DNA of 5,606 nt from Phycisphaerales bacterium (GTDB taxonomy: Bacteria; Planctomycetota; Phycisphaerae; Tepidisphaerales; Tepidisphaeraceae): the NCBI GenBank assembly GCA_028288875.1, contig JAQGHK010000116.1:1-5606 (forward strand), read 5' to 3'. Position numbers and translations under genes: made by a program. Positions 1 to 5,606 of the stretch are shown here, piece after piece. The first letter of the stretch is position 1. Each line of letters begins with the position of its first letter. The notes under the pieces are model-generated. The model was not told the DNA's origin and ran no database searches. It was given only the letters and a program-made list of their open reading frames with translations.

Positions 1-2355
1 AACGTCCGCATCATCCGAATGACGGTGAATGAACAGCACCTGCTCCGGCGGAAGTCCCGAGACATCGGCCGGAACTTTTAATGCGGGCTGCAGCTGCGGG
101 CCGTCGGCGACCTTGTCTTTCAATGCGGCAGCCAATCGCTGAATTTCCGCGTCACTGTCGGGGAAATTCTTCAGGCTCGGCGACCGCGTCGGCAACGCGC
201 CGAAGACGGTCAATCCCTGATCGACGAACTTTGCAATCTTCGCCAGCACTTCCGGCCGCATGGTCTGGCTCGGCGGGAGCACCAGCAACCGGTAGCTCAT
301 TCCGTCCGGCAGGGTCAGCCGTCCGTTCTGAACGGTCGCGCGGGTCAGCAGCACCTCGGCGTTGATGTAATCAAAATCGTAGCCGGCGGGTAACGCGGGC
401 TGCCGCAGGCCCGTCATCTTCGGTGCGTCTTCGCCGATGAAGTACGCCACGTCCGCCACGTGCAGGCCGTGCTGCAGCAGGTGCGTGCAGCGGCGTTGGT
501 AGTCGAACCACGCCTTGGACATTTCAAACCAGGTCGTGTGCCGATTGAATTCAGATCCGAACCAGGCGCTCATGCCCGGCATGCGTTCGTCCGGCTGATG
601 GATGTAAACGTGCAGCGTGAACTGGTTAATGCCTTGGCAGAACGCCCAGTCGCCGCGGGTTTTAAGATCACGCGGTGAATTGACGAAGGTCGGGCCGCCG
701 GTGAATGCCTCGGCGAATACGGCGTTCTTCCCGTAGGTGTGAGCGGCCGAAGACGCATCACGCAACTCGACCGAGCCAAGCGAATTCAGCGAGCCTGCCG
801 CGCCGCCACACCAGAACTCGCCGGCGACTTCATCCGTCGCGCCGCCGTACTTGAGGAACTCGCTGGGGAAGCCCCAGTGCCCATAATTTTCGAGCCAAAG
901 CTTCAGGCCGTTTTTGCCGCAGATGTCTTTCAGACCGCCGACGTAATCTTCGGCGATTCGATCAGCCACCATGCGCCGCAGATCCCACAGGAAGCGATCG
1001 GATTGATCGACACTGCCGACTACGCGTCCCGTCATCGCTGGCAAATAGGGGAGCGGGTCGTACCCATAGCGTTTTTGAAAATCGGTCATAAAGCCGTCGG
1101 TCCAGTTCTGCGGGCCGCGTTCGTAGCTGTCGGCGACGACGTGTTTCCATGCCTTCCGTTCGCCTTCAGGAATCCGGCGCAGCAGTTCGCCGATATACGC
1201 GTTGAAGTGGGTCGCGACGTGCGTGCGATTCATCTTGTCGATTTCCAAGCCCGTGGCTTCCGGCGCGGCGGGGCTGTTCCGAGATCCCGTCGGCCGCATG
1301 CCGGCGCGTAGCACAACCCAATCGCCGGCCGGCACGTCCCAGTGAAGCGTTCCGTCGGCATCCATCTGTTTCGTGAGGTTCGCGACCGAGCCCGGCACGA
1401 CGACCAGCGGCGGCTGATTCGGTTCGCTTCGCAACGGCCAGGAATAGAATTCGAAGGGCGGTTGCGGCTCTTCGTAGACTTTGCCGAGCTGCTTTTCTGG
1501 AAAGCGTTCCACCCGTGCCGCTGGCGAGACAACAACATCGCCGACCTCGCAGTCGCCGGAAAAAGCCAACTGAAAGAATCGGCCTCGCGTTGCCGGGAAC
1601 GATTCAACAATCGGTGCCCGAGTCATCGGGCCGACCATCACGTCCAATCGGTGGCGGTCGACCACCATTTCTTTCACGGGGCGGTAGGTCTTTCCGTCGT
1701 TGGATACAGATAGCTCGGCCGTAACCGTAATTTCTTTGGTTGGCTGGATCGCCACGCTTCGAGCCGTGATCGACACGGGAAACTCGATGTCGATGGTTTT
1801 CGAATTGCGCGTTTGCTTCCCGGCATCGGACCGATCGCTCTCGGGAGCGGGGAAGGCCATCGCCGCGATGTCCTGAAACGTTCCTTCCGGGGCGGGCAGT
1901 TTTCCGTCGAAGCGCGACGGGCCGTGCAGGCGCATCTCCGGCAGGGCGACGTACCGCATCGACTGCTCGGGCTTCACCCACGGGCCGCCGGATTGGCTCC
2001 AACCGGGCGAATTGAAGACGCCGATATCCACGCCGATGCGACTCCCTTCGCGGATGGCGTGAACCATCGTGTCCCACCACGGGTCGCTGAGCGCCTTGAG
2101 ATCCGGATTGGCCGGCAGGCCGCTCTGGGTGTTGATCATGCCGATGTACGCTTCGCCGATGCCGACGCGTTTCATCGCTTCAAGATCTTTGGTGATTCCT
2201 TCTTTGGTGATGTAGCCGTCGAGCCAGTACCAGTAGCAGCGCGGTTTGGTGGCTTCGGAGGGGGTGATGAAGCCTTGCTCCAGGTTATCGGCGCGTGCCA
2301 GGCCGGCGGGCGTAAGGATCGCAGCGAGAAGGACGCAGAGTGCGGCGCGTTTCAT
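1..2355 (-). CDS. Secreted GH106-like alpha-L-rhamnosidase, 3' end outside the window
   Basis: An unbroken minus-strand frame of 785 codons starts at the ATG at 2355-2353 and runs off the left edge. GH106 enzymes are usually about 1000-1200 residues, so a C-terminal part is missing. Residues 1-22 look like a Sec signal peptide (MKR, hydrophobic core, then ARA before Asp23), which supports this start; no upstream start is in frame and no clear Shine-Dalgarno is seen. Family hallmarks follow: CYWYWLDGYITKEGITKDLE (40-59), AMKRVGIG (60-67), NSPGWSQSGGPWVKPEQSM (115-133), DSYERGPQNWTDGF (409-422), LENYGHWGFPSEF (488-500), AGEFW (511-515) and AEAFTGGP (548-555), then LLVLPPSQTM further on. By family knowledge these are calcium-dependent inverting enzymes that release L-rhamnose from pectins such as rhamnogalacturonan II. 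Glu412 and Glu549, 137 residues apart, are my candidates for the catalytic pair; Glu489 and Glu513 are alternatives. No SusC/SusD or other sugar gene is visible beside it. The family call is firm; the exact linkage cleaved is unknown. Confidence 0.88.
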   Translation of the reverse strand, partial: MKRAALCVLLAAILTPAGLARADNLEQGFITPSEATKPRCYWYWLDGYITKEGITKDLEAMKRVGIGEAYIGMINTQSGLPANPDLKALSDPWWDTMVHAIREGSRIGVDIGVFNSPGWSQSGGPWVKPEQSMRYVALPEMRLHGPSRFDGKLPAPEGTFQDIAAMAFPAPESDRSDAGKQTRNSKTIDIEFPVSITARSVAIQPTKEITVTAELSVSNDGKTYRPVKEMVVDRHRLDVMVGPMTRAPIVESFPATRGRFFQLAFSGDCEVGDVVVSPAARVERFPEKQLGKVYEEPQPPFEFYSWPLRSEPNQPPLVVVPGSVANLTKQMDADGTLHWDVPAGDWVVLRAGMRPTGSRNSPAAPEATGLEIDKMNRTHVATHFNAYIGELLRRIPEGERKAWKHVVADSYERGPQNWTDGFMTDFQKRYGYDPLPYLPAMTGRVVGSVDQSDRFLWDLRRMVADRIAEDYVGGLKDICGKNGLKLWLENYGHWGFPSEFLKYGGATDEVAGEFWCGGAAGSLNSLGSVELRDASSAAHTYGKNAVFAEAFTGGPTFVNSPRDLKTRGDWAFCQGINQFTLHVYIHQPDERMPGMSAWFGSEFNRHTTWFEMSKAWFDYQRRCTHLLQHGLHVADVAYFIGEDAPKMTGLRQPALPAGYDFDYINAEVLLTRATVQNGRLTLPDGMSYRLLVLPPSQTMRPEVLAKIAKFVDQGLTVFGALPTRSPSLKNFPDSDAEIQRLAAALKDKVADGPQLQPALKVPADVSGLPPEQVLFIHRHSDDADV

Positions 2356-2516
2356 GCCGGCAGCGTATCGGCCTTTTTCTGCAAGCCATAACCGGCGGCG
2401 TTGCGATCGATGGTCGTTTGTTCCGGTGCGATCGGCGGATTAAGGTTCACGCGATGCTGGCGCCGAGGATCGCGTGATTCCACGCGACGAATATCACGCC
2501 GCCTCGCCGCGAACTC
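2356..2516. promoter_or_regulatory. Divergent intergenic region between the GH106 gene and the amidohydrolase gene
   Basis: These 161 bp separate two genes transcribed away from each other, so both promoters should lie here. I see no convincing -35/-10 pair with 16-18 bp spacing for either direction and no Shine-Dalgarno just ahead of either ATG. The half nearer the amidohydrolase contains clustered inverted CACGCG motifs (separate entry). The half nearer the GH106 gene contains two direct copies of TGCGATCG at 2402-2409 and 2427-2434. The regulatory role is inferred only from the divergent layout. Confidence 0.4.
2447..2486. repeat. Nested inverted repeats of CACGCG, possible operator
   Basis: TCACGCGAT at 2447-2455 is the exact reverse complement of ATCGCGTGA at 2469-2477 (9-bp arms, 13-bp spacer). 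The right arm also pairs with CACGCG at 2481-2486, making a second palindrome, CGCGTG-ATTC-CACGCG, at 2471-2486. A further half-like ATCACGCC follows at 2492-2499. The cluster ends 30 bp before the amidohydrolase ATG, where an operator would sit. The two palindromes share one arm and are mutually exclusive as hairpins, so either an operator or an RNA switch could be imagined. GC-rich DNA makes such short repeats by chance, so this is tentative. Confidence 0.3.
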
Positions 2517-3782
2517 ATGATTGACTCAATTCAGTACATCCGGGCTCGCCATATCGCGACGATGACCCCTGCGGGCGTCATCGAGGATGGTTGCATCGCG
2601 ATCCAAAATGGCCGAATTTTAGCGGTCGGCCCGACGCGTGATCTCAATCCCCCCGCGACGGCGGCGTCCATCGACGGCCTGTTGACGCCCGGGCTGGTGA
2701 ACGCCCACACGCATCTGGAACTCAGCGATCGCCTCCCCGGTGAGCGGCCGACGGAAGGTTTCGCCGGTTGGCTCGTCGGCATGCTGCAGCGCTCGCACAC
2801 CGAAGCCAGCGAAATGGAAAAGCTGGTCGCCGAGGCGATCCGGATCGGTGTCGACCAGTGCCTTCGCTTTGGTGTCACCGCGGTTGGCGACATTTCGCGG
2901 CAGTGCCATCTGACTCGGCCGCTGCTGCGTGAGTCGCCGCTGCGCACCGTCAGCTTCGGCGAAGTGCAGGCGATGGCGCAGCGCCGCAACCTGCTGCAGG
3001 AGCGGACGGCGGTGGCGATCGATGATGCGCATTCGATCGATCAATTGCGCATCGGCATCACGCCGCACGCTCCATACTCGGTGGAGGCCGATGGGTATCG
3101 CTATTGTCTGGACCTCGCCCGGCAGCGGGGCCTTCCCTTGACAACGCATCTGGCCGAGTCCGCCGATGAGGCTCCGTTCCTCGCCGACCATTCAGGCGCA
3201 CTGCGGCGATTATGGGACTGGATTGGCGCATTCGATGAGCAGGTGCCCACGTTCGACCGCGGCCCGATTGCTTACGCAGAGTCGTTGGGGCTGTTGGCGT
3301 ATCCCTCGCTACTGGCGCACGTAAATTATTGCAGCGATTCCGATCTTGATTTGCTGGCCGCCGGGCAGGCCAGTGTGGTGTGGTGCCCGCGCACGCATGA
3401 TTATTTTGGCCATCCGCCGCACCGTTGGCGGGCGATGCGCGAACGCGGCATTCGCGTTTGCGTGGGAACGGATAGCTGTGCGAGTTCGCCGGATTTGAAC
3501 GTCGTGGATGACCTTCGGCTGGTCCGCCGGCAGAATCCGGACGTGTCGGCGAGTGAACTGTGGCCGCTGATTACGAGCGAGGCGGCGGACGCGCTGCGGT
3601 GGAATCGGGATGGCGACGAGCCAGCGATTGGCCGGCTGGCAATTGGAGCGGCTGCCGACTGGGTGGCGTGGCCGACACGGTCGAATGACCCGCTGGCCGA
3701 AGTGCTTGATGAATCAAAGATGCTGCCCACGCAAGTGCGGCCAGCCGAAGTTCCCTCTCCCGGTATTGCCGGGAGAGGGTAG
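2517..3782 (+). CDS. Metal-dependent amidohydrolase/deaminase, aminofutalosine deaminase-like
   Basis: A complete 421-residue cytosolic amidohydrolase-superfamily enzyme of the ATZ/TRZ, SAH/MTA-deaminase and aminofutalosine-deaminase type, near the usual family length. An N-terminal beta-sandwich strand pair (residues 21-38, ending GRILAVGP) precedes the TIM barrel. Metal and catalytic residues are all visible: His64 and His66 in PGLVNAHTHLELS (58-70), His184 in TPHAPYS (182-188), His211 and Glu214 in THLAES (210-215), His268 in LLAHVNYC (265-272) and Asp319 in VGTDSCASS (316-324). Also present are FGEV (147-150) and WCPRTHDYFGH (289-299). The barrel is followed by a sandwich-return segment, GRLAIGAAADWVAW. 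HTHLELS followed by FAGWL (82-86) recalls MqnX-type aminofutalosine deaminases, so a futalosine/menaquinone role is possible, but SAH/MTA or guanine-like deamination is not excluded. There is no clear Shine-Dalgarno; the start is chosen because the N-terminal beta segment fits the family. Oddity: the final residues PSPGIAGRG and the stop are encoded by a palindromic repeat. Confidence 0.88.
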   Translation: MIDSIQYIRARHIATMTPAGVIEDGCIAIQNGRILAVGPTRDLNPPATAASIDGLLTPGLVNAHTHLELSDRLPGERPTEGFAGWLVGMLQRSHTEASEMEKLVAEAIRIGVDQCLRFGVTAVGDISRQCHLTRPLLRESPLRTVSFGEVQAMAQRRNLLQERTAVAIDDAHSIDQLRIGITPHAPYSVEADGYRYCLDLARQRGLPLTTHLAESADEAPFLADHSGALRRLWDWIGAFDEQVPTFDRGPIAYAESLGLLAYPSLLAHVNYCSDSDLDLLAAGQASVVWCPRTHDYFGHPPHRWRAMRERGIRVCVGTDSCASSPDLNVVDDLRLVRRQNPDVSASELWPLITSEAADALRWNRDGDEPAIGRLAIGAAADWVAWPTRSNDPLAEVLDESKMLPTQVRPAEVPSPGIAGRG

Positions 3783-3791
3783 GGTGAAGGC
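3751..3791 (+). repeat. REP-like palindromic element, copy A
   Basis: The core is a perfect 11-bp stem, CCCTCTCCCGG at 3753-3763 and CCGGGAGAGGG at 3769-3779, with the 5-nt loop TATTG. A GTAGGGTGAAGGC-type tail extends to 3791. It overlaps the 3' end of the amidohydrolase gene: nine codons lie in the stem-loop and the TAG stop (3780-3782) lies in the tail. It matches copy B (3885-3926) in reverse complement at 39 of 42 aligned columns. From general knowledge, CCCTCACCCTAACCCTCTCCC-type palindromes recur many times in several GC-rich bacterial genomes; whether that holds for this genome cannot be seen here. No T-run follows the stem, so it is not a classic intrinsic terminator. Confidence 0.8.
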
Positions 3792-3884
3792 CTCAACTGG
3801 CAGGCTCCGAGCGTCGGGCCGGCGGAAGCGTCAAAGTCTTTCGCACGGCGCGTGGTGATTGGACGTTGGCTGCATTCGTCGGAA

Positions 3885-3926
3885 GCCCTCACCCTAACCC
3901 TCTCCCGGCAGTACCGGGAGAGGGAA
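3885..3926 (-). repeat. REP-like palindromic element, copy B, inverted relative to copy A
   Basis: CCCTCTCCCGG at 3898-3908 pairs with CCGGGAGAGGG at 3914-3924 around the loop CAGTA. The tail GCCCTCACCCTAA lies on the left (3885-3897), so the element points opposite to copy A. It differs from copy A by one loop base, one inserted base and one tail substitution. It lies 43 bp beyond the stop of the minus-strand gene ending at 3970, so it could act as a 3' mRNA hairpin for that operon. No T-run follows in either direction. Confidence 0.8.
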
Positions 3927-3969
3927 TCAGATGCCTTTCCCGAGGACGGATGGCGCGTGCAGTCCGATG

Positions 3970-4599
3970 CTACGTTCCGAAATCCGGCGGATGGCCGCCG
4001 CGGAGTTTGGCGGGTTCCGGATTGTTCGCGGCGTAGCTCGTCCAGAGCGCTTCGGCTTGCTGAACGCTGAGCGGTTTCGGTTCATTCACGCCCGGCGATA
4101 GCAGTGTCGCGGCGATTTGCGGCGTGGCCAGGTGCAGGGCGGCGGCGGCCGAGGAATCGGCGTGGCCGATCAGGGCAACGCCGCCATTGGCCGCGGCGTC
4201 GAACACGCGATAGCGGGCGGACAGGTCGTCGCGCGTGTAAGTCAGAATCACGCCATGGACCGGCGCGTTCGCCGCGATCCACTCGGCCTCCAGGGAATCG
4301 TGCGTTTCGATCACGAACCACTTGCACAGCCCCTCGTCGCGGAACCGCTGCAGGCGATGGAGCGGCCAGCCGACTTTCAGGTCGTTGGCCAGCAGATCGC
4401 GGACAACGACGAACTCAAAGGGCCAGCCGAGCATGGCGCGGCGCTCTCGCACGCGCTCGCCGCCGTGGCGATCGAGGTCGTCGGGGTGAAGAATCAGCCC
4501 GGTCCAATCGCCGGCCACGATGCTGCCGTCGGCCTGCTCGCGCCACACCGGCGCGACCGGCTTTTTGGTTCGGCCGAAGACTTTGGCGACGTTGCTCAT
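3970..4599 (-). CDS. Unrecognised ~23-kDa protein, possible aldo/keto reductase half-barrel
   Basis: A 209-residue protein I cannot assign with confidence. Its ATG overlaps the TGA of the upstream PH-domain gene in an ATGA (4596-4599), a standard translational-coupling arrangement, which makes both the start and the gene credible. There is no signal peptide and no membrane segment. Short hydrophobic strand-like segments recur between helical stretches: TGLILH (33-38), FEFVVV (61-66), CKWFVIE (92-98), HGVILTY (115-121) and GVALIGH (140-146). The order LILHPDD (35-41), then LHRLQRFRDEGLCKWFVIE (80-98), then the final ATPQIAATLLSPG (158-170), recalls the second half of aldo/keto reductases (the lH.pD strand, Leu..L...Gkir.iGvS, and the late iPG strand). 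The N-terminal barrel half with the catalytic Asp/Tyr/Lys is absent, so enzymatic reductase activity is not supported. The resemblance is an eye-level inference; a different alpha/beta fold is possible. Confidence 0.75.
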   Translation of the reverse strand: MSNVAKVFGRTKKPVAPVWREQADGSIVAGDWTGLILHPDDLDRHGGERVRERRAMLGWPFEFVVVRDLLANDLKVGWPLHRLQRFRDEGLCKWFVIETHDSLEAEWIAANAPVHGVILTYTRDDLSARYRVFDAAANGGVALIGHADSSAAAALHLATPQIAATLLSPGVNEPKPLSVQQAEALWTSYAANNPEPAKLRGGHPPDFGT

Positions 4600-5216
4600 A
4601 GCGACCCGCAGCCGTTAGATTTCGCGCGGGCAACCGCCGCCGCCACGGTGCGGTGAATGCGATTCGGCCGTGAGACCGTCTGCCAGATCATCTTTTCTTC
4701 GCCATAAGTCATCTCAACACAGCCTTTGCCCAAAATGCGTTCGCCGACGAAGGAATAGAAGTTGACGACGTTCACCTTACGCAGCGCGCACGACTGAATG
4801 TCCACCGCGAAAATGCCACTGACCCGGACCACGCGCAGGTCCGTGAGGATGTAATAGCGGCCCGTCCACACCACGACCGACCACATCACCCGTGCGGCGA
4901 TCAAAAACAGGCCGAACTGAACTGACAGTGCCCGCGACAGTAGCGGCCGAGCGCCAAGGACGTGCAACACGGTCAGGATCAGCGCCGTCGCGACGGCGAA
5001 GCGAACCGAGTTTAGGAAGATGAACCAGCGCGACGGCTTAATGATCAGCTGAATGATCTCGCCTTGCGGGATGACATTGCCGGCCAGCAGCGTGGCCAGC
5101 GGCGACATCACGGCCAAATCGCCGGCGTCTGCCACGTCCGGGGTCGCGGTGGCGGGGGTGAGGAGCGAGGACCGCGTTTTCGCGTCGGCCTCGCAGCGAA
5201 GGAGGTTACTTCGCAT
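4596..5216 (-). CDS. Membrane-anchored bacterial PH domain protein (bPH2/YdbS-like)
   Basis: A 206-residue protein with two predicted membrane helices (about 65-87 and 97-117) followed by a bPH_2-type pleckstrin-homology-like domain (about 119-195). The domain shows the usual YYILTDLRVVRVSGIF (121-136), LRKVNVVNFYSFVGERILG (145-163) and a closing RPNRIHRTVAAAV helix (183-195). In such proteins, such as YdbS/YdbT, the PH-like domain sits on the cytoplasmic side of the membrane; the ligand is not established. The ATG at 5216-5214 overlaps the end of hpt by 11 bp with only a weak purine stretch upstream. The first 36 residues are polar and unlike the family, so Met37 (just before SPLATLL) is a plausible alternative start. 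Its stop overlaps the next gene's start in ATGA, so it is the middle gene of a three-gene unit. No transport or enzymatic function is indicated. Confidence 0.82.
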   Translation of the reverse strand: MRSNLLRCEADAKTRSSLLTPATATPDVADAGDLAVMSPLATLLAGNVIPQGEIIQLIIKPSRWFIFLNSVRFAVATALILTVLHVLGARPLLSRALSVQFGLFLIAARVMWSVVVWTGRYYILTDLRVVRVSGIFAVDIQSCALRKVNVVNFYSFVGERILGKGCVEMTYGEEKMIWQTVSRPNRIHRTVAAAVARAKSNGCGSL

Positions 5217-5606
5217 AAATCGATTCTTTCAGCGTGCAGATGTCGGGCAGATTGCGGTACACGTTGTCGAAATCCAACCCGTAGCCGACGACGAATTCAT
5301 CCGGGATATCAAAGCCGACGTAGTCGGCCTGCACCACGCGGGCGGTCTCGCGGTCTTTGCGGAGCAGCACACAGGTGCGGACGCTGGCGGCGCCGAGTTC
5401 CTGCAGGACGGGGACGACCAGTTTCAGGGTGCCGCCGCTATCGAGAATGTCGTCCACCAGCAGCACGTGGCGGCCGGCGACATCGCCGAGTTGCTTGGCG
5501 ACGATGTTGCTCCCCTGGGTGCGCAACGCCGCACCGGGATAGCTGCTGACGGTCATCAGGTTGATCTTGAGCTTAGCGGGCATTTCGCGGATCAGGTCGG
5601 CGGTGA
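5206..5606 (-). CDS. hpt: Hypoxanthine phosphoribosyltransferase, N-terminus outside the window
   Basis: Reads in from the right edge with ADLIREMPAK and ends at the TAA at 5208-5206. The 132 complete codons present are about three quarters of the roughly 175-180-residue family, so some 45 N-terminal residues lie beyond 5606; the Met at 5583 is internal, not the start. The enzyme converts hypoxanthine (and often guanine) plus PRPP to IMP/GMP in cytosolic purine salvage. Diagnostic pieces are MTVSSYPGAALRTQG (flexible catalytic loop), the PRPP-binding motif LLVDDILDSGGTL (about 5425-5463, minus strand), and YVGFDIPDEFVVGYGLDFD followed by NVYRNLPDI near the C-terminus, which forms the purine pocket. 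The acidic pair in the PRPP motif is Asp-Asp rather than the Glu-Asp usual in Hpt; Asp-Asp is common in Gpt and Apt enzymes and should still bind the Mg-PRPP complex. It is the first visible gene of the minus-strand unit and overlaps the PH-domain gene by 11 bp. Confidence 0.95.
   Translation of the reverse strand, partial: TADLIREMPAKLKINLMTVSSYPGAALRTQGSNIVAKQLGDVAGRHVLLVDDILDSGGTLKLVVPVLQELGAASVRTCVLLRKDRETARVVQADYVGFDIPDEFVVGYGLDFDNVYRNLPDICTLKESIYAK

Larger units (their letters stand above)
3751..3926. repeat. BIME-like composite: two REP-like palindromes in inverted orientation
   Basis: Copies A and B flank a spacer of about 93 bp (3792-3884) in which I see no gene or further motif. 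The whole 176-bp unit sits between the converging amidohydrolase gene and the hpt-containing operon. The layout resembles an E. coli BIME (paired REPs in opposite orientation) or a small MITE whose terminal inverted repeats each contain a hairpin. No convincing target-site duplication is seen at the outer edges. A tyrosine-type REP transposase (RAYT) would be expected elsewhere in the genome if this is a true REP system. Likely roles are 3' mRNA stabilisation, attenuation of read-through from both sides, or purely selfish DNA. Confidence 0.6.

Noticed and set aside
739..1311. Plus-strand open frame of about 190 codons
   Set aside because: Antisense to the catalytic part of the GH106 gene, with no domain, no initiation signal and a composition that mirrors the real gene.
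1604..2080. Minus-strand open frame of 158 codons
   Set aside because: An Arg-rich alternative frame of the GH106 gene on the same strand; the GH106 frame is continuous through this stretch with conserved motifs.
1813..2391. Plus-strand open frame of about 190 codons
   Set aside because: It lies antisense to the N-terminal GH106 region, where the minus-strand protein has a signal peptide and family motifs. Its translation shows no recognisable domain. Long antisense frames are expected at this GC content.
2356..2400. Possible promoter for the GH106 gene (TTGCAG and GATACG on the minus strand)
   Set aside because: The two hexamers are only 9 bp apart instead of 16-18 bp, and no better-spaced pair was found.
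2619..3191. Minus-strand open frame of 190 codons
   Set aside because: Antisense to the amidohydrolase, whose metal ligands are all present in the plus frame. No recognisable family in the antisense product.
3401..3892. Minus-strand open frame of 163 codons spanning repeat A
   Set aside because: Mostly antisense to the amidohydrolase. Its PSPYPLPAIPGEG stretch is only the translation of the palindromic repeat.
3753..3924. Stem-loops as rho-independent terminators
   Set aside because: Neither stem is followed by a T-run in either direction, and both match each other as repeat copies. They were called as repeats, with only a possible 3'-end role.
4104..4656. Plus-strand frames of 165 and 179 codons
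   Set aside because: Antisense to the gene at 3970-4599. One is extremely Arg-rich and the other has no recognisable domain, while the minus frame has start-stop coupling with its neighbour.
5064..5549. Plus-strand open frame of 161 codons
   Set aside because: Antisense to the PH-domain gene and the unmistakable hpt; very rich in Arg and Cys, as expected for a shadow frame.

Overview
The window is GC-rich, gene-dense bacterial chromosome. The gene content (a secreted GH106-type rhamnosidase, a membrane PH-domain protein, few recognisable Shine-Dalgarno sites) and the CCCTCTCCC-type palindromes fit a member of the Planctomycetota, perhaps a Phycisphaerae-like lineage. That placement is an inference from style, not proof. 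No tRNA, rRNA, CRISPR array, insertion sequence or prophage gene is visible.

Layout. (1) Positions 1-2355, minus strand: the first 785 codons of a secreted glycoside hydrolase family 106-like protein (alpha-L-rhamnosidase type), running off the left edge. (2) Positions 2356-2516: a divergent intergenic region with clustered inverted TCACGCGAT / CACGCG motifs. (3) Positions 2517-3782, plus strand: a complete metal-dependent amidohydrolase/deaminase of the ATZ/TRZ/aminofutalosine-deaminase type. Its last nine to ten codons and its stop lie inside a palindromic repeat. (4) Positions 3751-3926: two roughly 41-bp REP-like palindromes in inverted orientation, about 93 bp apart, between the ends of two converging transcription units. 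(5) Positions 3970-5606, minus strand: a tightly overlapped three-gene unit, read right to left. It holds hpt (hypoxanthine phosphoribosyltransferase, N-terminus outside the window), a two-helix membrane protein with a bacterial PH domain, and a roughly 210-residue unrecognised protein that looks like the C-terminal half of an aldo/keto reductase barrel.

How the parts relate. The rhamnosidase is exported and would trim rhamnose from plant or algal polysaccharides. The amidohydrolase is cytosolic and probably deaminates a nucleoside-like substrate, possibly in futalosine-pathway menaquinone synthesis. Hpt performs purine salvage. The genes downstream of hpt are coupled to it by 11-bp and 4-bp overlaps, so they are almost certainly co-expressed, but their roles are unknown. 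The least expected features are the repeat-encoded C-terminus of the amidohydrolase, the inverted repeat pair, and the possible half-barrel protein.
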